55,486 bases of DNA, from the NCBI GenBank assembly GCA_041308645.1, contig JBFZBC010000013.1, positions 1-55,486 of the forward strand. The letters run 5' to 3'. A program made the position numbers and the translations under genes. The notes beneath the pieces were generated by a model that did no database searches, was not told where the DNA came from, and worked only from the letters and a program-made list of their open reading frames with translations. This DNA is from CAIJXO01 sp041308645. GTDB lineage: Bacteria > Patescibacteriota > Minisyncoccia > Phycocordibacterales > GWA1-40-21. Positions 8,414 to 16,193 of the stretch are shown here, piece by piece; positions within the stretch are counted from its first letter, which is position 1, and every line of letters starts with the position of its first letter.

Positions 8414-8724
8414 AATGATCTCCTTTCTGTGACATTATTAGACTCAATTTTTATCAACCTATCCATATCCCAATAAACCAAAACCAGGGTAAGGACTCCC
8501 ACTAAAGCTAGCAGCTCATTCCAAGGGAAAGGAGCTATCCACATGCTAATCAGGGAGACAAGGGCTACTATGCCAAAAAAACTATTTCTAGCAAAATTTG
8601 CCGCTTCCCTTTTTTTATTCTCTTTGACCATACGATAAGTCCACCAAAATGAAAGGATTGAGCAGAGAATAAAAACGAAAGAAAAAATAATGACAATGCC
8701 TAATCTATTAAAGAACTTATTCAT
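8410..8724 (-). CDS. Small three-helix membrane protein, unknown function
   Basis: The protein has 104 residues and three hydrophobic helices (about 7-30, 47-66 and 69-88), separated by a short basic loop KENKKREAANFARNS and ending in a charged tail. Translation is supported by a GGAGGTGAT Shine-Dalgarno four to five bases before the ATG and by the ATGA overlap with the following 69-residue gene. A TTGACA -35 at 8786-8791 and a small hairpin at 8752-8767 precede it. No named family is recognised. Together with its partner it forms a two-gene operon that runs toward nusA. Confidence 0.7.
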   Translation of the reverse strand: MNKFFNRLGIVIIFSFVFILCSILSFWWTYRMVKENKKREAANFARNSFFGIVALVSLISMWIAPFPWNELLALVGVLTLVLVYWDMDRLIKIESNNVTERRSL

Positions 8725-8751
8725 ATCACCTCCATTAGTAATTTAGTAACT

Positions 8752-8791
8752 ATTCTATCTATAGAATTACATTTATTCTAAATTTTGTCAA
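8752..8791 (-). promoter_or_regulatory. Promoter and 5' hairpin of the small two-gene operon
   Basis: On the minus strand, -35 TTGACA (8786-8791) is followed 16 bases later by a weak -10, TAATTC (8764-8769). A perfect inverted repeat ATTCTAT/ATAGAAT (8752-8767) overlaps the -10 and start region. The hairpin is clear; the exact -10 is less certain. Confidence 0.5.
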
Positions 8792-8837
8792 TAATTTTTA
8801 TCGTGCAAAGAAAAAATAAAATTTCAAGGGTTCCTCC

Positions 8838-8866
8838 TTGTAGAAAAACCCAAAATCCGCTATAGT
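8838..8866 (+). promoter_or_regulatory. Promoter of hppA
   Basis: -35 TTGTAG (8838-8843), a 17-base spacer and -10 TATAGT (8861-8866) give a predicted start near 8873 and a leader of about 26 bases without an obvious Shine-Dalgarno. Confidence 0.6.
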
Positions 8867-8898
8867 ATTTCTCATTATTAGTTAATTAATTTTTAATT

Positions 8899-10917
8899 AT
8901 GAATCCATACATTTGGTTTGTTTTAATCGCTTCGATTGTCGCTATTGCTTACGGCTTAGTATTAGCGAAGACTATTTTACAAAAAAGTGCCGGTAGTGCC
9001 CGCATGCAAGAAATTGCCAAGGCTATCCAAGATGGAGCTCGCGCTTATTTAAACAAACAGTACACAACAATTTCCTATATTGCTATAGCTATTTTTCTTA
9101 TAATTGGTTTTATACCAAAACTTGGCTGGGGAATGTCTATAGGTTTTATTGTTGGTGCTATATTATCTGCCCTAGCTGGTTATATCGGAATGAATGTTTC
9201 AGTCCGCGCTAATGTTAGAACAACCGAAGCAGCGAAAAGTGGTTTAAAACAAGCTCTAGATTTAGCTTTTAAAGGAGGAACAGTTACTGGACTTTTAGTT
9301 GTTGGTCTTGCTCTTCTTGGTGTTACTAGTTTTTATGTTTTGAGTGGTGGAAATGTTAATGCTCTTGTTGGTCTTGGTTTTGGAGCTTCTTTAATTTCTA
9401 TTTTTGCTAGACTTGGTGGAGGAATATTTACAAAAGCTGCAGATGTGGGTGCTGACCTTGTAGGAAAAATTGAGGCAGGAATTCCAGAAGATGACCCAAG
9501 AAACCCAGGAGTGATTGCTGATAACGTAGGAGACAATGTGGGTGACTGTGCTGGTATGGCCGCTGATTTGTTTGAAACTTATGCTGTGACTTCTGTCGCT
9601 ACCATGCTTTTAGGCTCACTTTTATTTGCTGGTTTTGAGGGTGCAATATTATATCCATTGGCAATCGGCGGTATCTCTATCTTTGCGTCAATCATTGGTA
9701 CTTGGTTTGTTAAACTTGGAAAATCACAAAATATTATGGGGGCTTTATACAAAGGTTTAATTGTCGCCGGAGTCCTTGCGGCGGCTGCCTTCTACCCTAT
9801 CACTAAAATGTTGATGGTGGATAATGGGACAGACTATACAGTGATGGATCTTTTTATCTGCTCACTTGTAGGACTAATTGTTACTGGTGCCTTAGTAATC
9901 ATCACTGAATATTTTACTTCTACCAAATACACTCCAGTTCAGTCTATAGCTAAAGCTTCAGTTTCTGGTCACGGAACAAATGTTATCCAAGGATTAGCGG
10001 TTTCTATGAAATCTACAGCTTGGCCTTTAATCACTATTGTTCTAGGTATTACCACCACATATCATTTCGGTGGACTTTACGGAATTGCTGTAGCTGCTAT
10101 GTCCATGCTTTCCATGACTGGAATTATTGTGGCAATTGATGCTTATGGACCTATCACTGATAACGCTGGTGGTATTGCGGAAATGTCTGAATTACCAAAG
10201 GAAGTTCGTGATGTTACAGATCCACTTGATGCCGTGGGTAACACTACTAAAGCCGTAACAAAAGGTTACGCTATTGGTTCTGCTGGTCTAGCGGCTCTTG
10301 TTCTGTTTGCTGCCTACACAGAAGAAATTGTAAAAGCGGAAAAAGTCATCTCTTTTGACCTTTCAAATCCATTTGTAATCATCGGACTTTTTATAGGAGG
10401 ACTTCTACCATATTATTTTGGGGCTCTTTGTATGGAAGCAGTTGGAAAGACTGCTGGTAAAGTAGTAGAAGAAGTTCGAAGACAATTTAGAGAAATAAAA
10501 GGAATCATGGAAGGGACTAGCAAACCAGATTATGCAAAATGTGTTTCTATCGTCACTGGTGCCGCTATAAAACAAATGATTATTCCAGCTTTGATTCCGG
10601 TTCTTGCTCCAATCTTGGTAATTTTAGTTTTTGGAAAAGAAAATGGTTTAGTGGTTCTCGGTGGACTTCTTATGGGTTCTATTGTTACTGGACTTTTTGT
10701 AGCTATCTCTATGACTTCCGGTGGTGGAGCCTGGGATAATGCCAAGAAATATATTGAACTTGGAAATTACGGGGGAAAGGGTGGTGATGCTCATAAGGCT
10801 GCTGTTACTGGTGATACTGTTGGGGATCCTTATAAGGATACCGCCGGTCCAGCTATCAACCCAATGATTAAAATACTCAATATCGTAGCCCTTATTATTG
10901 TTGCCTTAGTCCTTTAA
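8899..10917 (+). CDS. hppA: Membrane-bound proton-translocating pyrophosphatase
   Basis: The 672-residue polytopic protein hydrolyses pyrophosphate and pumps protons across the cytoplasmic membrane. The family signatures are complete: GGGIFTKAADVGADLVGKIE with downstream DDPRNPG, the double aspartate motif DNVGDNVGDCAGMAADLFE, and the C-terminal DNAKKYIE...GDTVGDPYKDTAGPAINP. At the potassium-specificity site the sequence reads GNTTKAVTKGYAIGSAG. The lysine there (alanine in potassium-dependent enzymes) points to the potassium-independent class. About 15-16 membrane helices are visible. In an organism with reduced energy metabolism this enzyme may recover energy from pyrophosphate made by biosynthesis. 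It is monocistronic, with its own promoter and a strong terminator. Confidence 0.96.
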   Translation: MNPYIWFVLIASIVAIAYGLVLAKTILQKSAGSARMQEIAKAIQDGARAYLNKQYTTISYIAIAIFLIIGFIPKLGWGMSIGFIVGAILSALAGYIGMNVSVRANVRTTEAAKSGLKQALDLAFKGGTVTGLLVVGLALLGVTSFYVLSGGNVNALVGLGFGASLISIFARLGGGIFTKAADVGADLVGKIEAGIPEDDPRNPGVIADNVGDNVGDCAGMAADLFETYAVTSVATMLLGSLLFAGFEGAILYPLAIGGISIFASIIGTWFVKLGKSQNIMGALYKGLIVAGVLAAAAFYPITKMLMVDNGTDYTVMDLFICSLVGLIVTGALVIITEYFTSTKYTPVQSIAKASVSGHGTNVIQGLAVSMKSTAWPLITIVLGITTTYHFGGLYGIAVAAMSMLSMTGIIVAIDAYGPITDNAGGIAEMSELPKEVRDVTDPLDAVGNTTKAVTKGYAIGSAGLAALVLFAAYTEEIVKAEKVISFDLSNPFVIIGLFIGGLLPYYFGALCMEAVGKTAGKVVEEVRRQFREIKGIMEGTSKPDYAKCVSIVTGAAIKQMIIPALIPVLAPILVILVFGKENGLVVLGGLLMGSIVTGLFVAISMTSGGGAWDNAKKYIELGNYGGKGGDAHKAAVTGDTVGDPYKDTAGPAINPMIKILNIVALIIVALVL

Positions 10918-10937
10918 AAAATAAGCAAATTACATTT

Positions 10938-10967
10938 AAAATGCCCGCCTTGCTAGGCGGGCATTTT
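10938..10967 (+). terminator. Terminator of hppA
   Basis: A perfect 12-bp stem AAAATGCCCGCC (10938-10949) pairs with 10956-10967 around a 6-base loop and ends in TTTT. Confidence 0.93.
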
Positions 10968-11033
10968 AGTATATAATTATTATGTATAGTTTAATAATAA
11001 TTATATAAATTTATTAGCTAATTAATATAAAAT

Positions 11034-11726
11034 ATGAAAAAAATATTAAGTTTGATTATGTTACTTTCGTTGTTAGTCCCATCACTATCGGTTGCAAAAG
11101 CTGAGGAAGATTCAAAAGTTAATCGAGAAACTAAAATAGAAAACCGTGAAATAAAAATTGAAAGCCGTTTTGAACGAGCCAGCACTACTGAAAGAAGGTT
11201 GGAAAATAGAGAAAATAATATCGAAAGAATTAGAGCGAGAATTGCTTCTACTACAGCCTCAACTACTATTTATGCCCCAGGGAAAAAAGTTGAGAGACTA
11301 AACGAAAGATTACAAAAACAGTTAGAGCAAATGGGAAAAGTTAAGGAAAGATTATTAAATAAAGAACTGAAAGTAACTGATGTTCTTGGGAAAATTGCCT
11401 CTAAAATACAAGCCAGAATCACCATCTTAGAAGGTAGGAGTCTAGATATGACCGCCGCTAAAGCAAAGCTAGCTGAGGCCTCCGTAAAAATTGAGGACTT
11501 AATAGCTAAAGGAGAAGCTTTGGCAACCATGATAGAAACCGAGATAACAGAAGCCGACAGCACCCAACTATTTCAGGATATAAAAGCTGCCCAAGTAGAA
11601 ATCCGAACCCTAGCCAAGGCTACCCATGCCCTGTTAGTTGATACCATAAAGGAAATAACAAAGGTTTTACCTCAAAAAGAAAAGAATGAAAAAGCCAGCT
11701 CCACCGCCACCTCAACAAATGAGTAA
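11034..11726 (+). CDS. Secreted coiled-coil protein, unknown function
   Basis: A signal peptide (about residues 1-23, ending SVAKA) leads into a highly charged 230-residue helical protein. Residues 30-80 carry repeated RE/NRE segments (REIKIESRFERAS, RRLENRENNIERIR). The S/T-rich spacer STTASTTIYAPGKK is followed by a long predicted coiled coil (about 90-200), and the tail is rich in Ser/Thr. There are no cysteines. No catalytic motif is visible; it is probably an exported or periplasmic helical-bundle protein. A small single-pass membrane protein gene follows 26 bases later and may be co-transcribed. Confidence 0.7.
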   Translation: MKKILSLIMLLSLLVPSLSVAKAEEDSKVNRETKIENREIKIESRFERASTTERRLENRENNIERIRARIASTTASTTIYAPGKKVERLNERLQKQLEQMGKVKERLLNKELKVTDVLGKIASKIQARITILEGRSLDMTAAKAKLAEASVKIEDLIAKGEALATMIETEITEADSTQLFQDIKAAQVEIRTLAKATHALLVDTIKEITKVLPQKEKNEKASSTATSTNE

Positions 11727-11752
11727 TTATTAATATAATAAAATAAAACTAT

Positions 11753-11983
11753 ATGGAAAATGAAGTAAAAGCAGAATCAAATGGAATAGGTGGAGTGACC
11801 GGGGCTATTATAATTATAATTCTCTTAATTATTGGGAGTTGGTATTTTATCAGTAATCGACTTGATAAAATTGAACAACAAAAAGCTACAATGGAAGTTG
11901 GAGATGTGGTTACTGGAGATTCAACTGAGGTAGAAGATATCCAAACTGACTTAAACAATTTAGATCTTAAAGTTTTAGACTAG
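11753..11983 (+). CDS. Small single-pass membrane protein
   Basis: The 76-residue protein has a short charged N-terminus, one strongly hydrophobic helix (about 13-33, GGVTGAIIIIILLIIGSWYF) and an acidic C-terminal half with a short helical KIEQQK segment. It follows the secreted coiled-coil gene by 26 bases and is ended by a large hairpin with a T-run. No family is recognised. Its topology and acidic tail resemble small membrane-anchored proteins common in Patescibacteria, but this comparison is by memory only. Confidence 0.65.
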   Translation: MENEVKAESNGIGGVTGAIIIIILLIIGSWYFISNRLDKIEQQKATMEVGDVVTGDSTEVEDIQTDLNNLDLKVLD

Positions 11984-11986
11984 TAG

Positions 11987-12058
11987 AAAAATTCTCGTTG
12001 AACCATCTTCCTTTGGAGAGGCTTTTGAGGCTGGCTGAGCCGAAAACGGAGAATTTTT
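11987..12058 (+). terminator. Large-loop hairpin with T-run before trigger factor
   Basis: AAAAATTCTC (11987-11996) pairs with GAGAATTTTT (12049-12058), enclosing about 52 bases that hold a smaller GGCT/AGCC stem. The T-run supports termination after the small membrane-protein gene. The unusual loop could also be a structured RNA. Confidence 0.6.
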
Positions 12059-12125
12059 TAAGCTTCAAAAAATTCGTACTCGGAAAAGGATGTGGTGAGA
12101 AAGAGAATTCTTATTACGTTTATTT

Positions 12126-12154
12126 TTGCTTTTTTCCTATTTTTTCGGTAGACT
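12126..12154 (+). promoter_or_regulatory. Promoter of trigger factor gene
   Basis: TTGCTT (12126-12131), a 17-base spacer and TAGACT (12149-12154) lie nine bases before the ATG at 12164. AAGGAA in between can serve as the ribosome site, so the mRNA leader is very short. Confidence 0.65.
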
Positions 12155-12163
12155 CAAGGAATT

Positions 12164-13276
12164 ATGAAAAATACAAAATATAAAATTATCGACTCTAAGA
12201 ATTTAGCAGACTCTGAAGTTGAAATAGAGTGTGAGATAGACGCTGATTCTGTGGCCTGCCACCGGGCAAAAGCCGTTGCTAAAATTCAAAAAGATATAAA
12301 TCTTCCAGGTTTTCGTCCAGGTCATGTACCTGAGGCAATACTGGTAAAACAAGTTGGAGAATTGGCTCTTTATAATGAAATGGCTGAACTTGCCATTAAC
12401 GAAGTTTTCCCAGATGTTTTAGCTCAAAACAAAACAAACTTTATAACTATGCCCCAAATTCAAATAACAAAACTTGCGGAAAAAAATCCTGTTCAGTTTA
12501 AAATTATTGGCCCCGTCATGCCGGAGATAAAGCTAGCCAATTATAAAAAAATTGCCCAGGCCGAGAGTAAAACAAAAGCTGAACCATTTGAGGCAACAGA
12601 AAAAGAGTTAGACGAGACAATAGAAGAAATAAGAAAAAATTACGCTTTAAAAAATCACCACGCCCATCAGGATAATGGTCGTGCAGGCACTCACCCCACT
12701 CCGCCTGCTGGCTCCGACGGGGCATGTGCCGAAAAATGTGATCATGATAATTTACCGCTTCCGGAAGTAAATGAAGAGTGGGTAAAAAAACTTGGTGCTT
12801 TTACAACCGTGGATGATTTTAAAAATAGGATTAAGGAAGGAATTAAAAAAGAAAAAGAATTTAAGGCTAAGGACAAAAAGAGAATGACAATTGTTGAAAA
12901 GATAATGGCTGATACAAAAGTCACTATGCCAAAAATATTAGTAGAAAATGAGCTAAGAAAAATGCACGCTCAGTTTGAGGATGATATCGCTCGCGCTGGT
13001 TTGAAGGTAGAAGATTATTTAAAACACTTAAAAAAGACGCCGGAAGATTTAAAAAAGGATTGGACACCTGACGCTGAGAAAAGAGCTAAAGTTCAACTTA
13101 TTATTACCAAGATTGCTTTAGATGAAAAAATAGAAGCTGATCCAGAAGTAGTCAAAAGAGAGGTTGAAAATCTTTTAAAGACTTACAAGGGTACTACTGA
13201 AGACCGCACCAAAGCCTACGTGGAAATGATGCTCACTAACGAGAAAGTATTCGAATATTTAGAAAATATAAAATAA
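12164..13276 (+). CDS. tig: Trigger factor-like chaperone without PPIase domain
   Basis: The 370-residue protein contains the ribosome-binding N-terminal domain with the signature GFRPGHVP near residue 45 and the C-terminal helical chaperone domain (from about VNEEWVKKLGAFTTVDDFKNRI, residue 203, to the end). The FKBP-type prolyl isomerase domain that normally lies between them is missing. In its place is a short linker rich in His, Cys, Pro and Gly (NHHAHQDNGRAGTHPTPPAG and onward, about 165-197). The DNA coding for this linker is distinctly GC-rich and contains inverted repeats. It should still bind nascent chains at the ribosome exit. PPIase-less trigger factors are known in reduced genomes; the linker is the odd part. 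Confidence 0.88.
   Translation: MKNTKYKIIDSKNLADSEVEIECEIDADSVACHRAKAVAKIQKDINLPGFRPGHVPEAILVKQVGELALYNEMAELAINEVFPDVLAQNKTNFITMPQIQITKLAEKNPVQFKIIGPVMPEIKLANYKKIAQAESKTKAEPFEATEKELDETIEEIRKNYALKNHHAHQDNGRAGTHPTPPAGSDGACAEKCDHDNLPLPEVNEEWVKKLGAFTTVDDFKNRIKEGIKKEKEFKAKDKKRMTIVEKIMADTKVTMPKILVENELRKMHAQFEDDIARAGLKVEDYLKHLKKTPEDLKKDWTPDAEKRAKVQLIITKIALDEKIEADPEVVKREVENLLKTYKGTTEDRTKAYVEMMLTNEKVFEYLENIK
12686..12730 (+). repeat. GC-rich imperfect palindrome inside trigger factor gene
   Basis: GGCAC (12686-12690) and CCCC (12694-12697) pair with GGGG (12719-12722) and GTGCC (12726-12730), with an inner GCC-TGCT-GGC hairpin. The block stands out by GC content from the AT-rich gene around it and preserves the reading frame, as an inserted palindromic element would. 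Confidence 0.45.
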
Positions 13277-13381
13277 TTTAATAATCACTACTGTTAAAAA
13301 GCTTACCCTGTAGTGAAAATTCTTATTTTCTAATACTGGGTTTTTGAGTGGCTAGAGAATCAAAAATAAAAAAATAAATTT

Positions 13382-13418
13382 AAAAATAGCCGGTTCCTTT
13401 CAGAAACCGGCTATTTTT
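13382..13418 (+). terminator. Terminator after trigger factor gene
   Basis: A perfect 14-bp stem AAAAATAGCCGGTT (13382-13395) pairs with AACCGGCTATTTTT (13405-13418) over a 9-base loop. The 105 bases between the stop codon and this stem show no gene. Confidence 0.92.
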
Positions 13419-13498
13419 ACCTGGCTCTTTTCCACTTAGTTCCTCGCCTTATAACTTATTCTTAGTAAATATCATCCCCCAATATTATCATATATAAT

Positions 13499-13530
13499 AT
13501 TAAAACTTTCACCTAGGTGAAAGTTTTAAT
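13499..13530. repeat. Left palindrome of Cas2-like unit 1
   Basis: This is a 32-bp perfect palindrome with no spacer. Half-site ATTAAAACTTTCACCT meets its exact reverse complement at the centre CCTAGG. The inner 24 bp (13503-13526) recur exactly at 13968-13991 on the other side of the gene. It lies 25 bases beyond the stop codon and could also act as a terminator. Confidence 0.9.
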
Positions 13531-13554
13531 TGATTAATTTATTTACACATAATT

Positions 13555-13944
13555 TTATTGAATATATTTGTGATTTTTCGAATAAGGTTTAGCTAGTTTT
13601 AATATATTTAATTTATTTAAAAAACCAATAGATTCAGCATAGTTGATAAATTCTTTTGGTAATGGTGAAGGACCCACCCAAACACCTTTTTGAATCATCG
13701 AGTAATTAAATCCTTTCAACTGGTACCTTAACCAGTCCCTCTCGCTCCTCTTGTTTGAGGGTATATCAAACATTACAATAGTATCCATTGGTAATGAGAT
13801 AGAAAAATTAAAATCAAAGTGCTTATACTCTGAATATTTTCTCTGAGTATTTTTAAATTTTTTCTTCTTATTCGTATTTGAAACAAGTATCGGTAAGCCA
13901 AAAGCATTAACTGCGACTCCCTTATATTTTAAATATTTTTTCAT
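13555..13944 (-). CDS. Orphan Cas2-fold (PaaX C-terminal-like) protein, unit 1
   Basis: The protein has 129 residues. The second half has the Cas2/PaaX-C pattern: a beta strand with aspartate IVMFDIP (D60), the helix KRSERDWLRYQL, then GFNYSMIQKGVWVGPSPLP and a last helix. In Cas2 the equivalent aspartate is the nuclease residue. The N-terminal 50 residues are basic (KKKKFKNTQRK) and carry YKGVAVNAFGLPI, also conserved in the paralogue at 20634-21017. There is no HTH domain, HUH motif, cas1 or CRISPR array nearby. The gene lies between two copies of one palindrome and has a TGATATAAT promoter six bases before the ATG, so its mRNA should be leaderless. Nuclease, site-specific DNA-binding and transposase-like roles are all inference. 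Confidence 0.75.
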   Translation of the reverse strand: MKKYLKYKGVAVNAFGLPILVSNTNKKKKFKNTQRKYSEYKHFDFNFSISLPMDTIVMFDIPSNKRSERDWLRYQLKGFNYSMIQKGVWVGPSPLPKEFINYAESIGFLNKLNILKLAKPYSKNHKYIQ

Positions 13945-13950
13945 TCTTTA

Positions 13951-13959
13951 ATTATATCA
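13951..13959 (-). promoter_or_regulatory. Extended -10 of Cas2-like unit 1
   Basis: TGATATAAT on the minus strand (hexamer 13951-13956), followed by six bases and the ATG at 13944. The -35 position falls inside the palindrome at 13968-13991, so a protein bound there would block transcription. Confidence 0.75.
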
Positions 13960-13967
13960 CAAAAATA

Positions 13968-13991
13968 AAACTTTCACCTAGGTGAAAGTTT
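13968..13991. repeat. Right palindrome of Cas2-like unit 1
   Basis: This is a 24-bp perfect palindrome, half-site AAACTTTCACCT with centre CCTAGG, identical to the inner 24 bp of the copy at 13499-13530. It covers the -35 region of the Cas2-like gene. A TTGATT hexamer follows each copy on the plus strand, at 13530 and 13999. Confidence 0.92.
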
Positions 13992-14023
13992 AGATTAGTT
14001 GATTCCTATTAAAATAATTACTA

Positions 14024-14782
14024 CTAATTAAAAGCCTCCCACACTGCCACAATCGCTGCAGTTTCAGCACGAAGAATATTTTGACCGAGCGAACGTATTT
14101 CAAAATTATTTTTCTTAAAAAGTGCCATTTCTTTTTCAGTCCATCCACCTTCCGGACCAATAAAAATAGCCACTTCCCCTTCGAACTTATTCAGAAAACT
14201 ATCAGAATGATTAGTCCGCGTTAAATGGAGAGAGTTAGTCTGAGTAATTTCGAAGGGGGTAAAAGAATTGGCGTCAGTGTGAAACGTTATACATAACTTA
14301 CCCTCAGTAATAGCCTGTGAAACAGCAATTTCTAAAGGATTTATATTTAAAACCTTTGGCAAAGTACATCTACCACTTTGTTCACTAGCTTCTTTCACTA
14401 TTTTCTCTAAACGTTCAATATTTAAATCTTTTTTCTCGCTGCGCTCAGAAATAACTGGGTGAATTTCAGTTACTCCTATTTCGGTACATTTTTCAACAGC
14501 TAATTCAAAATTACTTTTTTTAATAAGAGAAAGATAAAGTGAGATGCTTACATCCCGCGTAGCTTTGGCGGAGTAAGACAAAATTTTCACCACCAATTCT
14601 TTTTTAGTTAATGAAATTATTTCTGAAATATATTCAAGGCCTGATCCATCAAATAAAATAACTTGGTCTTCAATCTTAAACCGAAAAACATTTGCGAGTT
14701 GGTGAATAAGCTCCGGATCGGTGAGGGTAATTTCTTTTTCTTCCCCAATAACTTGATTAATATAAAATCTATGTAATCTCAT
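14024..14782 (-). CDS. rsmE: 16S rRNA (uracil1498-N3)-methyltransferase RsmE
   Basis: The enzyme methylates N3 of U1498 in 16S rRNA using S-adenosylmethionine. The N-terminus MRLHRFYI and the PUA-like domain are followed by a SPOUT (trefoil-knot) domain with the diagnostic VAIFIGPEGGWTEKE and LGQNILRAETAAIVA near the C-terminus. The start is placed at MRLHRFY (14782), where family members begin and where a TTATAAC -10 gives a short leader. An in-frame ATG five codons upstream (14797) is possible. At about 252 residues the length is normal. It is the first gene beyond the right palindrome of Cas2-like unit 1, whose outer edge is 33 bases from the stop. Confidence 0.94.
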   Translation of the reverse strand: MRLHRFYINQVIGEEKEITLTDPELIHQLANVFRFKIEDQVILFDGSGLEYISEIISLTKKELVVKILSYSAKATRDVSISLYLSLIKKSNFELAVEKCTEIGVTEIHPVISERSEKKDLNIERLEKIVKEASEQSGRCTLPKVLNINPLEIAVSQAITEGKLCITFHTDANSFTPFEITQTNSLHLTRTNHSDSFLNKFEGEVAIFIGPEGGWTEKEMALFKKNNFEIRSLGQNILRAETAAIVAVWEAFN

Positions 14783-14935
14783 CCTATTAGAGATCATTGT
14801 GTTATAATTTTTTACAATAATCTAATTATGATTTTTAAATGATTAATTACTATTATCTCGCTAATATAGGAAATAATCTGTTCCTTAATCATTATCACAT
14901 TATACTAACATAGTTAGAAAATAGTTGTAATATCA

Positions 14936-14964
14936 AAAAAGATGACATTAAATTTCATCTTTTT
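14936..14964 (-). terminator. Terminator of LamG-type pilin gene
   Basis: AAAAAGATGA (14936-14945) pairs with TCATCTTTTT (14955-14964), with T-runs on both strands. It lies just past the stop of the pilin gene. Between it and rsmE (to 14797) only a weak AGGAA/TTCCT inverted repeat near 14870 is visible. Confidence 0.85.
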
Positions 14965-14976
14965 ATTTGAAATAAA

Positions 14977-16140
14977 TTATTGAATTAAACTCCGTCCACT
15001 ACCACTATTATAAAGTTGGGAAACTTCAGTTGGAGTTAAAGCCCTACTCCAGATAGCGGATTCATCTATTAAACCGTCATAAGTATAGTTTGCTAAAGGA
15101 TAATAAGTAATGTGTCCAAGAGCTATTGGCTTATCGCCTGTAACGCTATTGCCACTATAGGTTCCACCTAATTGACCGTTGATATAAAGATAGTGGTTGG
15201 CATTATCGTTAACCAGCACTATATGCGTCCAGTTTGCGTTTACATTGACCCCAGTGACCGTGATGGACGGCTCCCAACCGGCGATAGATCTAAGTTCAAC
15301 ATAACTATCAGTTGCCAAAATTATAAAACTGCCATCATCATGTCCTGGTAGACAAGAAGAAAGCACAAAGCCGTTTCCTTTTGCCCAAAGAGAAATTGTT
15401 TGAACGGGGTCACTGGTCAGAGGAGTATTAACAAAATTGTCGCCGTTCGTGGGATTTACAACTTCAAAGCAGGCATCTCCCAGAAAATTATCAGTCCCGT
15501 TAAAAGTAACTGTGCCAACCTCTGTGGCATCATTCTCTCCAAAATAATCATCTATATCATTATCAAAAGGATAATATGCTACTAATCCTACTCTTAAAGC
15601 CTGACAAGTAGTGTCACAAACAATTACTTCTCCACCCTCTGCCACAGTCGTCGTCCCAATCGCAATTATAACATCGAGTTCAGCTTGAGGTGCTGTTATT
15701 ACCACTTTTTTGTTTTCTATCATTGTATAGTAACTAGTACCATTAGTAGCGGCCAAGACTTTAGTGATGAGTTTGTCTAGGAAAGAGGTTACTGGTCCTT
15801 GAGGGTCAACAGGTATAGAGACAATGTAGGTTGGGACAAGGATAGAGAGGTCAGTGAGACCATCACAGTCTACAGTATGTTCAGTAGAGGAAGCAGAACC
15901 AGTATCACAGATTTCTTCCAGAGCCGTAGTGGAGGCTGTCGCTGGATAGATACTGTTATCTATATAGTACTGGATGATAGCATTATTGATCTGTTTGATA
16001 TCAGAGGCTCTCTCGGCATTACGAGCTTGAGCTAACTGACGAGCGGGGTTGATGGCAAGTATCACTATACCAGCAAGGATGGCGATGATACCAACGACTA
16101 ATAATACTTCGAGTAATGTAAATCCTTTTTTGTTAGACAT
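14977..16140 (-). CDS. Large type IV pilin with C-terminal LamG-like domain
   Basis: The start chosen is MSNKKGFTLLEVLLVVGIIAIL at 16140, because it gives a canonical short prepilin leader and has AAGG eight bases upstream; a start 16 codons earlier would bury the leader. The mature N-terminus has F1 and E5. A classic pilin alpha-beta region (residues to about 170) includes ARQLAQARNAERASDIKQINNAI and a C...C pair. The C-terminal roughly 200 residues form a concanavalin/LamG jelly roll (VAYYPFDND...NWTHIVLVND...LYINGQLGG...DGLIDESAIWSRALT). LamG domains often bind glycans or proteins, so this is probably an adhesive major or tip pilin. It lies 11 kb from the pilus assembly operon. Confidence 0.88.
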   Translation of the reverse strand: MSNKKGFTLLEVLLVVGIIAILAGIVILAINPARQLAQARNAERASDIKQINNAIIQYYIDNSIYPATASTTALEEICDTGSASSTEHTVDCDGLTDLSILVPTYIVSIPVDPQGPVTSFLDKLITKVLAATNGTSYYTMIENKKVVITAPQAELDVIIAIGTTTVAEGGEVIVCDTTCQALRVGLVAYYPFDNDIDDYFGENDATEVGTVTFNGTDNFLGDACFEVVNPTNGDNFVNTPLTSDPVQTISLWAKGNGFVLSSCLPGHDDGSFIILATDSYVELRSIAGWEPSITVTGVNVNANWTHIVLVNDNANHYLYINGQLGGTYSGNSVTGDKPIALGHITYYPLANYTYDGLIDESAIWSRALTPTEVSQLYNSGSGRSLIQ

Positions 16141-16193
16141 TTTTTTGACCTTATGTGGGTAAGTTAAATTAATAAAGATTAAACACAATGAGT

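Noticed and set aside
11998..12183. A 61-codon frame between the small membrane gene and trigger factor
   Set aside because: It begins inside a terminator hairpin, overlaps the trigger factor start and has no Shine-Dalgarno; composition is not protein-like.
13499..13530. Left palindrome of unit 1 as only a rho-independent terminator
   Set aside because: It could terminate transcription, but its 24-bp core also occurs upstream of the gene, and unit 2 has paired palindromes without T-runs, so a terminator role does not explain the pattern.
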